From Serratia proteamaculans (GTDB lineage: Bacteria; Pseudomonadota; Gammaproteobacteria; Enterobacterales; Enterobacteriaceae), in contig NZ_SWDE01000004.1 in NCBI RefSeq assembly GCF_013337185.1, positions 372,001-436,000 of the forward strand: 64,000 nt of DNA, in the 5' to 3' direction. Position 1 is the first letter of the stretch; each line of letters begins with the position of its first letter. The notes beneath the pieces were generated by a model. That model saw nothing but the letters and a program-made list of their open reading frames with translations. It was not told the DNA's origin and ran no database searches. Of the stretch, positions 18,987 to 28,292 are shown piece after piece. A program made the position numbers and the translations under genes.

Positions 18987-19006
18987 TAGAATCCCTCGTT
19001 ACTTTG

Positions 19007-19714
19007 TCAGGCCTGTGAATAATCACGGGCGCCAAAAATGGCGGTGCCAATACGCACCAGGGTGCTGCCTGCGGCAATCGCCGCCGTCATGTCATCGGTC
19101 ATGCCCATCGACAGCGTATCTACCTGCGGATATTGCTGCTGCAGGGCCAGGAAGGCGTCGCGCATTTGGCCGAACACCGCCAACTGGCTCTGATAATCCT
19201 CCTGCGGGGCTGGAATAGCCATCAGCCCGCGCAGTCTGAGGTTGGGCAGGGCGGCAACCGCCTCCGCCAGCGCCGGCAATTGAGCCAGTACAATGCCAGA
19301 CTTACTCTGCTCATCGCTGATATTTATTTGGATCAGAACGTTAAGCGGCGGCATGTCCGCCGGGCGCTGGTCGCTCAGACGCGAGGCGATACGCAGCCGA
19401 TCGACGGTGTGGCACCAGGCGAAGTGCTCCGCCACCAGTCGACTCTTGTTGGATTGCAACGGGCCGATAAAGTGCCAATCCAGCGTTGCACCTTCCGGCT
19501 GTGCGGCGAAATACTGAACCTTATCCACCCCTTCCTGAACATAGTTCTCGCCGAAGGCGCGCTGGCCCGCCGCGATGGCTGTTGCGATCGCCGCCACAGG
19601 TTTGGTTTTGCTTACGGCAAGCAGTGTAACTTCTTCTGGAGCGCGATCGCAGCCTTGAGCGGCCGCGGCAATGCGGTTTCTGACATCCTGCAGATTCTGT
19701 TGGATAGTGCTCAT
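19007..19714 (-). CDS. yggS: YggS, PLP homeostasis protein
   Basis: The 235-residue protein binds pyridoxal phosphate at Lys36 (LLAVSKTKP) in a TIM-barrel like that of alanine racemase but lacks the second domain. It keeps free PLP and branched-chain amino acid pools in balance. GMTDDMTAAIAAGSTLVRIG is the family signature. It is the first gene of the operon through hemW and is divergent from yggR with only 20 bp between start codons, so promoter elements must overlap neighbouring coding sequence. Confidence 0.95.
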   Translation of the reverse strand: MSTIQQNLQDVRNRIAAAAQGCDRAPEEVTLLAVSKTKPVAAIATAIAAGQRAFGENYVQEGVDKVQYFAAQPEGATLDWHFIGPLQSNKSRLVAEHFAWCHTVDRLRIASRLSDQRPADMPPLNVLIQINISDEQSKSGIVLAQLPALAEAVAALPNLRLRGLMAIPAPQEDYQSQLAVFGQMRDAFLALQQQYPQVDTLSMGMTDDMTAAIAAGSTLVRIGTAIFGARDYSQA

Positions 19715-19734
19715 TATTGACCCAGGAGATTGAT

Positions 19735-20727
19735 ATGGATATCGATGAATTCGTGGCCCTTAGTGTAAAGCATAATGCTTCCGATCTGCACCTTTGTACC
19801 GGTCATCGGCCGATGTTGCGCATTGATGGTGAACTTCAGCCGTTGGAAGGGGCGGAAATACTGAGCGAAGCCAGAATGCAACTGCTGTGTAACGGCGTGC
19901 TGCAGCCGTTACAGCGACAGCAGTTACAACAACAAGGGCAGTTGGATTTGGCGCTTTCGTTGCCGGGCGATATCCGGCTGCGCGCCAATTTTTTTCTACA
20001 GAACCAGGGTGTCTCCGTTGCCTTGCGGCTGATAGCGAGCCAGTGTCCGACCCTGGCAGCATTGGCGACGCCAGACATTATCCCCGCGTTGGTGCGGCGT
20101 GAGGACGGGCTGATCCTGGTGACCGGCGCGACCGGCAGCGGTAAATCCACCACGCTGGCGGCGATGATTGACGATATCAATCAGCACCAGCGGCGGCATA
20201 TCCTCACGCTGGAAGATCCGATCGAGTTTATCCACCGCAGCCAGCAGTGTTTGATTCAGCAGCGGGAGCTGGGGCGCGACAGCCACAGTTTTGACGATGC
20301 GCTGCGGGCTGCGTTGCGAGAAGATCCGGATGTGATCCTGTTGGGAGAATTGCGCGATACCACCACCATCCGCCTGGCTCTGACCGCTGCGGAAACCGGC
20401 CACCTGGTGCTGGCTACGCTGCATACCCGCAGTGCGCCGCAGGCGGTGGATCGGCTGGTGGATGTTTTTCCGGCGCAAGAAAAGCCCTATGTGCGTGCCC
20501 AACTGGCCGGGAGTCTGCAGGCAGTGATTGCACAGAAGTTGCTGAGCCGGCCCGGAGGTGGCAGGGTGGCGATATTTGAGGTGCTGACGGCAACGGCGGC
20601 GGTCAGCAGCATGATCCGCGAGGGCAAAACCCATCAGTTGGCCAACGTGCTGCAAACCGGCGGCCAGTCGGGTATGCAGACCTTTGAACAGGGTCTGCAA
20701 CAGCGGGTTGCGCAGGGAATACTATAA
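19735..20727 (+). CDS. yggR: YggR, PilT-like AAA ATPase
   Basis: The 330-residue protein resembles type IV pilus retraction ATPases. Walker A is GATGSGKSTT, the Asp box and Walker B are in LTLEDPIEF and REDPDVILLGELRD, and His box residues are in ETGHLVLATLHT. CAGGAG six bases before the ATG at 19735 fixes the start, with MDIDEFVALSVKHNASDLHL like E. coli YggR. No pilus genes are nearby and its role is unknown. In E. coli ruvX would follow; here a 7-kb insertion lies between them. Confidence 0.92.
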   Translation: MDIDEFVALSVKHNASDLHLCTGHRPMLRIDGELQPLEGAEILSEARMQLLCNGVLQPLQRQQLQQQGQLDLALSLPGDIRLRANFFLQNQGVSVALRLIASQCPTLAALATPDIIPALVRREDGLILVTGATGSGKSTTLAAMIDDINQHQRRHILTLEDPIEFIHRSQQCLIQQRELGRDSHSFDDALRAALREDPDVILLGELRDTTTIRLALTAAETGHLVLATLHTRSAPQAVDRLVDVFPAQEKPYVRAQLAGSLQAVIAQKLLSRPGGGRVAIFEVLTATAAVSSMIREGKTHQLANVLQTGGQSGMQTFEQGLQQRVAQGIL

Positions 20728-20811
20728 TGCCACAATCGCTGAAATAGCCGATGTCTGATAGCAAAAGCCATGGGTTATTCGGTAACAACCCATTAAAAAT
20801 ATTAATTTATG

Positions 20812-20842
20812 CACTTCATTAAATATTTAATGAAGTGTTTTT
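20812..20842 (+). terminator. 26-bp perfect palindrome with T-run
   Basis: CACTTCATTAAAT and its exact complement form a 26-bp palindrome without spacer (20812-20837), followed by TTTTTG. It lies 85 bp after yggR and 40 bp before the response regulator. It may be the yggR terminator, or an operator or leader hairpin of the two-component operon. A weaker hairpin (ATGGGTT/AACCCAT) precedes it at 20769-20793. Confidence 0.6.
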
Positions 20843-20881
20843 GCGTGTTTCTCACGCTGTTTATTGGATAAGGATATCCTT

Positions 20882-21514
20882 ATGCACACCTGGCTGATTA
20901 TTGACGATCACCCGGCAATTTGCTTTGCCGTGAAGGCCATTCTCGCCCCCTTAGGAAATAACTCAATTATAACTGCTACCAATGGAATGGTGGCATTAGC
21001 CAAAATAAAAGAGCTGCAGCCCCAGCTAGTGATCCTCGATATTATGCTGAATAAAATGGATGGCTTGCAAATATTACAACATATTCGTCAAATGAATAGT
21101 TCGATTAAGGTGATCGTCTACAGCAGCCTGCCAGCGGAAATCTATGCCGAACGCGTCTGGCGTGCCGGTGCCTGTGGTTTTTTCAGTAAAGAGCAGGATC
21201 TCAGCCAACTGGCGCCGCTGTGCCAGGTGGTGTTGCAGGGCTATCATTGTTTCCCGCAGGGGACATTTACGTCGTTGTTGAATGCGCCGACGCAAAATGA
21301 AGACATCATGGACCGGCTTTCCGATCGCGAGCTGACCGTGCTGCGTTATTTAAGTGAGGGCCTAAGCAATAAGGAGATTGCCGACCGCTTGTTATTAAGT
21401 AATAAAACCATCAGTACCTATAAGACGCGTCTGATGGATAAGCTAAAGGTGCAGGGTACCGATGGGTTGGCGAATTTCCTTCACAATAAAAATAGTCGCA
21501 GCCATGATGAATAA
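20882..21514 (+). CDS. LuxR-type response regulator (BvgA/EvgA-like)
   Basis: The 210-residue protein has an N-terminal receiver domain (acidic pair D8-D9, phospho-acceptor D53 in LVILDIMLNKMDG, Lys in FFSKEQ) and a C-terminal LuxR helix-turn-helix (LSDRELTVLRYLSEGLSNKE). AGGA seven bases before ATG 20882 sets the start. The next gene, a hybrid sensor kinase, begins inside its last codons (11-bp overlap), so the two form a pair like BvgAS or EvgAS. Such systems switch fimbriae, virulence or acid-resistance genes. Targets here are unknown; a truncated fimbrial usher gene downstream is one candidate. Confidence 0.9.
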   Translation: MHTWLIIDDHPAICFAVKAILAPLGNNSIITATNGMVALAKIKELQPQLVILDIMLNKMDGLQILQHIRQMNSSIKVIVYSSLPAEIYAERVWRAGACGFFSKEQDLSQLAPLCQVVLQGYHCFPQGTFTSLLNAPTQNEDIMDRLSDRELTVLRYLSEGLSNKEIADRLLLSNKTISTYKTRLMDKLKVQGTDGLANFLHNKNSRSHDE

Positions 21515-24500
21515 GTTATTTTTAATATTGCTGTTGTTTTGCAGCGGCGTGGCAGCAGAGGTTAACCAAAGCTTTCGGGAAATAAACCTGGATAGCCGTA
21601 GCCAGGTTCAATTACCCGAGCCGGGATTAAAAGGCAGCGACTGGCAATGGTTGCGTCAGAAACGCATGCTGATCTACGGCACTGCGGCACCCAATTATCC
21701 GCCTTATGACATCACCACCGGGCTGCATGACTATGGGGGGATCAATGCCGACTATCTGGGCATTATCGGCTATAACCTCAATATTCAGCTACGCGTTCGC
21801 TACTACGAAAGTTATCAGTTACTGACAGAGGCGCTGGCCAAAGGGGAGGTGGACCTTATCGCCAATGCCAGTGACGAAGACAAGCAGAAATATGGCCTGT
21901 TGCTCACCCATCCTTATATCAATGCCAGCCCGGCGCTGGTGGAGCGAACGGACAGTCTGCTGCATGGTTCGCCGATCCGCCGGGTGGGCATTGAAAGTTT
22001 GTACCGTAGCCGCAAAGCGTTAACCGGGCGTTTTCCCAACAGCAGCACGCAGGTCTACGACTCATCGCGACGTGCACTGGAGGCCCTCTCTTTTAATAAT
22101 CTTGATGCATTTATCGGTGACGCTATTTCAGCGCGCTATCTGATCAACCAGGCAAACCTGAATAACCTGCGTTTACAACTGTTGCCGCAGGAGGACGCCA
22201 GCGGCTTCTCTTTTGGCGTTGATAAAAGTAATGCCCGCCTGCAAAGGATCCTGAACCGGGTACTGGAAGCCCTGCCTGACAGCGCGGTGGTGGCGATTCA
22301 AAGCCGCTGGAGCGGTGGAGCGCCGATGGCTTCCGCCGGAAAACACCTGCTGTTTACCTCACTGGAACGCAAGTGGATTGAGGACAATCCCCGGGTGCGG
22401 GTGGTGGTTAACGATGATTTTGCACCCCTGAATTTTTTTGACGAGCAGGGGTATTTTCATGGGCTGACGGCGGATGTGCTTGAGGCGATAGCCGCCCGCA
22501 CGGGATTGAGGTTCGATGTTATTCGGGCCAGCTCACTGCAACAGTCGCTGGAGGAAGTGAAGAGCGGCAAAGCCGATGTGGTCGCTGGCGTAACTTTGGA
22601 TGCGGTGTGGCCCAACGGGCTGTTGACCACCCGTTCTTATCTGTTTAATTCCTGGGTGCTGGTAGGCCATGAGGCGCAAAAAGCCGATTTGCAGCCACAG
22701 CGTATAGCGCTGGTGCGCGGCCACCCTCTTGACGCTTTCTTGCGTCAGCATTACCCGCAAAGCCGCATCATAGCCGTGGCGACGCCCTATGCCGGGATAG
22801 AGGCTTTGACTGATGGGCGCGCCGATGTACTGGTGTTGCCGATGATCAGTGCAGATTTCCTGCTTTCCCATGGTTCTCAACCCGGGTTGCAGATCCTGCG
22901 TGGGCTGGATTCAGACCCGGCGCGTTTTGTTATGGGCGTATCCGGCAGTGAATATCCGTTGGCAACCATTCTCGATAAGGCATTACTGAATATTCCGCCG
23001 GAGGATATTCATGCCATGACCCGCAACTGGTACAACAACGCCTATCTGATGAACAGCGAGAGTGCCGAAGGGGCTTTACTGCCTCATTATTACCGTCCTC
23101 TGTTGTTGGCGCTGGTCGTCCTATTGCTGTTTGTGCCGGTGATATTGGTTTTTTATCGTCGGCGACATCGGCAGCGCCTGGTAGCTTTGCGCAATGAGAT
23201 GGCTTTGCATCAGCAGAAGTTGCTGGATGCCGTGCCGGTGCCGATTTATCTCACCGATTTAAAAGAAAAAATAACCTCGGCCAATGTCCGCTTTTATCAA
23301 GCTTTGGGGCTGGTTCCGCCGGCGGCAGTAGGTAATAGCCTGGAAAGTTTTCAACTTGGCCTGTCCGGCGCTGATGATATTGCGCTGAACTCAAATGAGC
23401 AGGATCCCCATGCATTGCAGATCACCCGGCAACTGACCTTTGGCGAACAGCCCCATATTTTGCAGCAGTGGAGCACGTTGCTGATGGCAGAAGAGGGGCA
23501 CTGTGTCAGTAAGGTGGGCGGATGGTTTGACGTTACCGAGCGCGAGCAGCTGATTGTGCAATTGCAGCAGGCCAAAGAGCTGGCGGACAGCGCCAACCGG
23601 GCTAAAACCACCTTTCTGGCCACCATGAGTCATGAAATCCGCACCCCGCTCAATGCCATTATTGGCATGCTGGAACTGGTGTTACGCCAGCAACAGCGCG
23701 GAGAGGCAACGAACATCGAGTTACTGAACATCGCCCATAGTTCGGCACATTCACTGTTAGCGCTGATTGGCGACATTTTGGATATCTCGCGCATTGAGTC
23801 CGAACGTTTGGTACTGCACCCGGAGCGGGCCGATCTGCGGCAGTTGATTGAGTCGGTTGCCATTTTGTTTGACGGTGTCGCCCGCCAGAAAGGGCTGGGC
23901 TTTAAGCTGGATATTGATGCCGAGATAGCCGGGGATATTTTGATCGACCCGGTACGGTTTAAGCAGGTGATCTCAAACCTGGTCAGCAATGCGATTAAAT
24001 TCACCGCACGGGGGACCATCACCCTCAGTGCGCTGGTGGATGCCATCAGTGATGAGCGTCTTGAGCTGCGCATCAGAGTTATCGACACCGGTAAGGGCAT
24101 TGAAAAAACCGCTCAGTCGCTGCTGTTTCAGCCGTTTTCTCAGGAGCAGAATATGGCCGGCAGCAGTGGCGCCGGGCTGGGCCTTTATATTTGCCGCACT
24201 TTGGTCACCATGATGAGAGGCACTATTACGCTGGTCAGCGAGCCGGAGATTGGTACCGAGGTGACCGTTTCTCTGTCTATCCCGCGCCTGATGGCGGTAG
24301 CACCTCGGCCAATGGTGGCATCGGCACCCGCCGTTGAGCGGCCAGGCTTACGGATATTGGTGGTGGAAGATCACCGCGCGGGACGATTGTTACTGACGCA
24401 GCAATTGCGCTTCCTGGGTCATCATCCGATCCCGGTTGAGGACGGTGTGCAGGCCCTGAAGGCACTGGAACGGCAACGGGTCGATTTAGCGATCACCGAT

Positions 24501-25082
24501 TGCCATATGCCGAATATGGACGGTTATGACTTTACCCGCCGATTGCGGTTGAATGAGCGTGAACAGGGGCTTCCGGCAGTGACAATCTGGGGGCTGACGG
24601 CGGATGCGCAAGACAGTGCCCGGGAAGCCTGCCTGCAAGCCGGAATGAATGACTGCCTGTTCAAACCGGTAAACCTGCAGGCCCTCACCGAAAAACTTGG
24701 TCCTCTGTTAGCAGCACCCGGCCATATGGGCAAAGAGCCCTGGGTTTTTGATCCCGCAACCTTACCCGTAGAGCTGCGCGCGGCGGGAGTCTTCGCTGAA
24801 TTTGCCGAAACGCTAATCGAAAGCCTGAAAGAAGACGGCGAGTTGCTAAATGCGCAACGGGATAACCTGTCGGCAGATAACGGCCAGATAGCTGAGGTCG
24901 CGCATAAATTGTTGGGGGCCGCCCGTTTAGTCAATGCCGATCGGCTGGCGGAGGCTTGCCGCCGGCTGTTGACTAGTGCGACGGACGAGCATTTGGAGGC
25001 TGTTGTGCTGGCGGCAGACGAGCTGGTCGCGGCGCTGCAACAAAGTCTGCTGTCGACCTGGGCGTGGACTACAAACGAATAG
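21504..25082 (+). CDS. BvgS/EvgS-type hybrid sensor histidine kinase
   Basis: The 1192-residue inner-membrane sensor has a signal peptide (about 1-18) and two tandem periplasmic solute-binding-like (Venus flytrap) domains (about 55-265 and 285-510). One membrane segment follows (about 530-552), a PAS-like domain (about 575-680), HisKA with H710 in SHEIRTPLNAIIGM, and HATPase (G-box GSSGAGLGLYI). A receiver domain has D999 in ITDCHMPNMDG, and an HPt domain has H1134. All phospho-relay residues are present, so signalling should run His-Asp-His-Asp to the adjacent regulator. Two adjacent ATGs (21504, 21507) lie inside the regulator gene without a clear ribosome binding site, suggesting translational coupling. 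Confidence 0.92.
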   Translation: MMNKLFLILLLFCSGVAAEVNQSFREINLDSRSQVQLPEPGLKGSDWQWLRQKRMLIYGTAAPNYPPYDITTGLHDYGGINADYLGIIGYNLNIQLRVRYYESYQLLTEALAKGEVDLIANASDEDKQKYGLLLTHPYINASPALVERTDSLLHGSPIRRVGIESLYRSRKALTGRFPNSSTQVYDSSRRALEALSFNNLDAFIGDAISARYLINQANLNNLRLQLLPQEDASGFSFGVDKSNARLQRILNRVLEALPDSAVVAIQSRWSGGAPMASAGKHLLFTSLERKWIEDNPRVRVVVNDDFAPLNFFDEQGYFHGLTADVLEAIAARTGLRFDVIRASSLQQSLEEVKSGKADVVAGVTLDAVWPNGLLTTRSYLFNSWVLVGHEAQKADLQPQRIALVRGHPLDAFLRQHYPQSRIIAVATPYAGIEALTDGRADVLVLPMISADFLLSHGSQPGLQILRGLDSDPARFVMGVSGSEYPLATILDKALLNIPPEDIHAMTRNWYNNAYLMNSESAEGALLPHYYRPLLLALVVLLLFVPVILVFYRRRHRQRLVALRNEMALHQQKLLDAVPVPIYLTDLKEKITSANVRFYQALGLVPPAAVGNSLESFQLGLSGADDIALNSNEQDPHALQITRQLTFGEQPHILQQWSTLLMAEEGHCVSKVGGWFDVTEREQLIVQLQQAKELADSANRAKTTFLATMSHEIRTPLNAIIGMLELVLRQQQRGEATNIELLNIAHSSAHSLLALIGDILDISRIESERLVLHPERADLRQLIESVAILFDGVARQKGLGFKLDIDAEIAGDILIDPVRFKQVISNLVSNAIKFTARGTITLSALVDAISDERLELRIRVIDTGKGIEKTAQSLLFQPFSQEQNMAGSSGAGLGLYICRTLVTMMRGTITLVSEPEIGTEVTVSLSIPRLMAVAPRPMVASAPAVERPGLRILVVEDHRAGRLLLTQQLRFLGHHPIPVEDGVQALKALERQRVDLAITDCHMPNMDGYDFTRRLRLNEREQGLPAVTIWGLTADAQDSAREACLQAGMNDCLFKPVNLQALTEKLGPLLAAPGHMGKEPWVFDPATLPVELRAAGVFAEFAETLIESLKEDGELLNAQRDNLSADNGQIAEVAHKLLGAARLVNADRLAEACRRLLTSATDEHLEAVVLAADELVAALQQSLLSTWAWTTNE

Positions 25083-25207
25083 TCCTTTCCTACAGAGGAA
25101 TGAAGCCGTTTTACGCTATTACCGTCACCAGCAGAAATCTATTATCTGTCCGACAAGAAGGAAGGGGATATCGCCCCACTTATTTACCGTTGAAAAGGGA
25201 CATGATA

Positions 25208-25651
25208 ATGAAAAAGATGACTAAATTTATCGCACTGCCACTGGTTCTGGCGTTGGGTGTTGGCTTTGCCTCCGTGGCGTCTGCAGCAGGTAACGACTGC
25301 AATGCCAAGCGCGGGGCGATTGAAAACCAGATCAGAGAAGCGCAGAAATACGGTAACAGCAACAAAGTGGCCGGCCTGCAAAAAGCCTTGAATGAACTGC
25401 AAGCTCATTGCACCGACAGTGGCCTGGCAGCCAAGGGCCAGCAGAAAATCGACAAGCTGGAGCGTAAGCTGACTCAGAAACAAAACGATGTCAGCAAGGT
25501 GCAGGCTGATTTAGGCGAAGCGCAGGCACGTGGCGACGCGAAGAAAGTTGCCAAGTATGAGAAAAAACTGCAGGAAAAACAGTCTGACGTCAACGAAATC
25601 ACCGCTGACCTGCGTCAGGCTCGTGCCGAGCTGGCCGCTTTGCAAGGTTAA
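25208..25651 (+). CDS. DUF1090 periplasmic protein (YqjC-like)
   Basis: The 147-residue protein has a signal peptide (MKKMTKFIALPLVLALGVG, cleaved after ASA) and a mature part with two cysteines (CNAKRGAIENQIREAQ and AHC) and a long heptad-rich coiled coil (LERKLTQKQNDVSKVQADL). This is DUF1090, the family of E. coli YqjC, with unknown function. AGGGA seven bases before ATG 25208 decides the start over the ATG at 25202. It has its own terminator and lies 125 bp after the sensor kinase, so it may not be part of that operon. Confidence 0.88.
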   Translation: MKKMTKFIALPLVLALGVGFASVASAAGNDCNAKRGAIENQIREAQKYGNSNKVAGLQKALNELQAHCTDSGLAAKGQQKIDKLERKLTQKQNDVSKVQADLGEAQARGDAKKVAKYEKKLQEKQSDVNEITADLRQARAELAALQG

Positions 25652-25669
25652 GCTTTTTGGCTCAAGACT

Positions 25670-25693
25670 AAAGGCGCGTAGAGCGCCTTTTTT
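25670..25693 (+). terminator. DUF1090 gene terminator
   Basis: AAGGCGC-GTAGA-GCGCCTT followed by TTTTT, 20 bp after the stop codon. Confidence 0.88.
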
Positions 25694-25723
25694 ATTGGGT
25701 TAAAAAGCCGGTGTTAACCCTCC

Positions 25724-27907
25724 ATGCTTTTCTATTTGCGCACATCCTTACTGCTGACGGCGTTAGTGGCGCCCGCCTGTCTGGCCGAATCCAATAAAAT
25801 CTACGTTATTGTCAATAATGCCTACCACGGCCGCATCGGGTTTGATCAGGCCCCCAGCGGGGAGGTTTGCATCACCGCGCCCCTGCTCAGGGAATGGGGG
25901 ATGCGTTATGCCGATGTCGCCGCCATGTATTTCTCTGCCGACGACTGCGTGATGCCGGCGGCATTGGCACAGCGCAATATAAAACAGTTTTATGACCCGG
26001 ATGCGCAGTTACTGACGCTGGTGATCCCGGAGCATCTCATCACCAATAAAGAAAATGGCGTGGTCACCAGCCGTTGGGATGACGGCATTAATGCCGCGTT
26101 CGTCGATTATCGTCTCAATTACAGCCACTACCAGGGTGAAAAATACCGCAATACCGATCGTCGTCGCCGGGTGAATGCGGATATTAACAGCGGTGTTAAC
26201 CTTGGCGCCTGGCGTTTGCGTTATGAGCCGGTATATCAGGAAGAAACCTGGGGTCAACCCGCATGGTATACCGAGCGGGCGTTTGCCTTTCGAGATATCA
26301 GGGCCTGGCGTTCTCAGTTGACTTTAGGCGATAACAATACCCCTTCCACGCTGTTCAACAGTGTGAAGTATCGAGGTATCAGCCTGGTATCTGACGACAG
26401 GATGTTACCGGATGGCCTGCGAGCTTTCTCCCCCTGGGTGCGCGGTTATGCGCGTAGCAACGCACAGGTGAAGATCCGCCAGAACGGCGTGGTGATTTAT
26501 CAGACCTTTGTTTCGCCCGGCACCTTTATTCTGAAGGACGTTTATCCGCCGGCCCCTGACGGTGATATTGAAGTGATCATCAAGGAAAGCGACGGTACCG
26601 AAACCGAACGGCGGATCCCCTATTCATCGATGCCCAACCTGGTGCACCGCTATCATTGGAAGTACGACGCCACCGTCGGTAAATATCAGCCCTACCACGG
26701 CAGTGAACAGGCGCAGCCGGTATTTGGTGAAATGTCCCTTAGCAGCGGTTTGGCTTACAAAATGACGCTGTATGGCGGCTTTCTTACCTCCGACCTCTAT
26801 CGAAGTGTGGCGGTGGGGGTGGGCAAAAGTCTGGATGAGTGGGGAGCCTTGTCGATGGATTACAGCCTTTCATCGGCGGTGGAACCGCGGCGACAAGAGC
26901 CCGATCACGGAGGCATGGCCCGCCTGCGTTATGCCAAGGCGGTGCCTCAATGGGAGTCCTCCTTTAGCCTGTTGGCGCAGTATTATCCCCCCAGACAAAG
27001 TTACCGCACTTTCAATGAGGCGATAGTCCAGCAGAAAACCTACTCATGGGATTGGGATGACGGTGTTTTTACCGGTGATTTTGATGCTGAAAAAAAATAC
27101 CGTCTCGAGGCGAGCTATAACCAGTTTATTACGGATTCTGACAGTGCCTATCTAACGCTGGTTAAGGAGACGATGCGCGGGCAGGAGAAAGGCGAGACCA
27201 GTCTTGAATTAGGAGTGAGCAGCAGTTGGGGAGAGCTGGACGTGAACCTGCGTGCCGAATATAACCAGCGTTCTTACGGCAAAGATCAGGCCCTGCTCGC
27301 CCTGTCGTTCTCTATCCCGATGAGTGCGATATTGTTGCCACGTGTCAGGCTTAACTACGATCATACCCTGGTGAAGAATGGCGAAGATAGTCGCCGTCTG
27401 GGCATCAGTGGCACCGCGCTGAAGGATTACAGCCTCAACTATGCCGCCAGCACTACCCAAAGTCAGAAAAAGGGCAGCAGTCAGGATCTCAGTGCCGGTT
27501 ACCAATATAACGCCGGTCAACTGCGGGTGGGGTATTCGCGCGGCCCTGGCTATCAGCAGCAGGATGCCGCACTTTCCGGTAGCATGATTGCGTCCAGCCA
27601 GGGCGTGACGCTGGGGCAATCGCTCGGTGAAACCATAGCGCTGGTCAGCGTGCCGGGTTCACCGGGTATCGGGGTGGATAACCAATACGGCGTGACTACC
27701 GACTGGCGCGGCTATGCGATTGTCGGGTCATTGACCTCGTACCGGGTCAATCGGCTGTCGTTGAATACTTATAGTTTGCGGGAAGGCTGGACCTTACCGG
27801 AGGACGAGGATGAAGTGGTACCGACGGCGGGGGCCATCATGTTCAGCCGGTTTGCACCGGCTGAAAAAGTTAGCCCAGTTGACGCTCAAACCAGCTTTCC
27901 AAAATAA
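25724..27907 (+). CDS. Solitary fimbrial usher, apparently short at both ends
   Basis: This 727-residue protein belongs to the PapC/FimD outer-membrane ushers of chaperone-usher fimbriae. It has a signal peptide (about 1-21), the later part of the N-terminal domain ([16 protein letters not shown], with a Cys pair as in EVCIT and ADDCVMP), the beta-barrel and a complete plug (about residues 235-320). Ushers are normally 800-880 residues. The first chaperone-binding segment of the N-terminal domain seems missing, and the protein stops just after the barrel ([13 protein letters not shown]), without the C-terminal domains. No chaperone, pilin or adhesin gene is near. The last 38 bp overlap ruvX tail to tail. 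The ribosome binding site is poor. It may be a non-functional remnant, though the long intact frame argues for recent loss or another use. Confidence 0.75.
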   Translation: MLFYLRTSLLLTALVAPACLAESNKIYVIVNNAYHGRIGFDQAPSGEVCITAPLLREWGMRYADVAAMYFSADDCVMPAALAQRNIKQFYDPDAQLLTLVIPEHLITNKENGVVTSRWDDGINAAFVDYRLNYSHYQGEKYRNTDRRRRVNADINSGVNLGAWRLRYEPVYQEETWGQPAWYTERAFAFRDIRAWRSQLTLGDNNTPSTLFNSVKYRGISLVSDDRMLPDGLRAFSPWVRGYARSNAQVKIRQNGVVIYQTFVSPGTFILKDVYPPAPDGDIEVIIKESDGTETERRIPYSSMPNLVHRYHWKYDATVGKYQPYHGSEQAQPVFGEMSLSSGLAYKMTLYGGFLTSDLYRSVAVGVGKSLDEWGALSMDYSLSSAVEPRRQEPDHGGMARLRYAKAVPQWESSFSLLAQYYPPRQSYRTFNEAIVQQKTYSWDWDDGVFTGDFDAEKKYRLEASYNQFITDSDSAYLTLVKETMRGQEKGETSLELGVSSSWGELDVNLRAEYNQRSYGKDQALLALSFSIPMSAILLPRVRLNYDHTLVKNGEDSRRLGISGTALKDYSLNYAASTTQSQKKGSSQDLSAGYQYNAGQLRVGYSRGPGYQQQDAALSGSMIASSQGVTLGQSLGETIALVSVPGSPGIGVDNQYGVTTDWRGYAIVGSLTSYRVNRLSLNTYSLREGWTLPEDEDEVVPTAGAIMFSRFAPAEKVSPVDAQTSFPK

Positions 27908-28292
27908 CCACCGCCGAGGCGGAGTCCACGCTGCCCTTGTCCAGTGCGCGGAACCCGCCGCGATCGAACAGGTTGGCGCGGGCTTCGACGGTACTGAGGC
28001 GTTCATCATGCAGCGCTATCTGTACGCCAAAACGGCCGTGCAGGCGGTTGGCAAATTTACGCGCCTGCTCGGTCACCAGCTGTTCGGTGCCGTCCATGTT
28101 CAGTGGCAGGCCGACCACCACCAGATCCGGCTGCCACTCTTTGAGCAGCTTCTCGATCTTTTGCCAGTCCGGCGAACCGTCCTGCGCTTTGAAGGCGGCC
28201 AGCGCGCGGGCGCTGCCGGTGAGTTCCTGCCCAATGGCGGCACCAATGCTTTTGGTGCCGAAGTCGAAGGCGATAATGGTGCGGTTGGTCAT
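27870..28292 (-). CDS. ruvX: RuvX/YqgF, Holliday-junction-resolvase-fold nuclease
   Basis: The 140-residue protein has an RNase H-like fold starting [17 protein letters not shown] with the first catalytic Asp, a central [13 protein letters not shown] and a C-terminal [14 protein letters not shown]. The family (YqgF) processes the 5' end of pre-16S rRNA in E. coli and has been proposed to resolve Holliday junctions. It overlaps yqgE by one base. Its 3' end is overlapped by the foreign usher frame. Confidence 0.94.
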   Translation of the reverse strand: MTNRTIIAFDFGTKSIGAAIGQELTGSARALAAFKAQDGSPDWQKIEKLLKEWQPDLVVVGLPLNMDGTEQLVTEQARKFANRLHGRFGVQIALHDERLSTVEARANLFDRGGFRALDKGSVDSASAVVILESWFERQLG

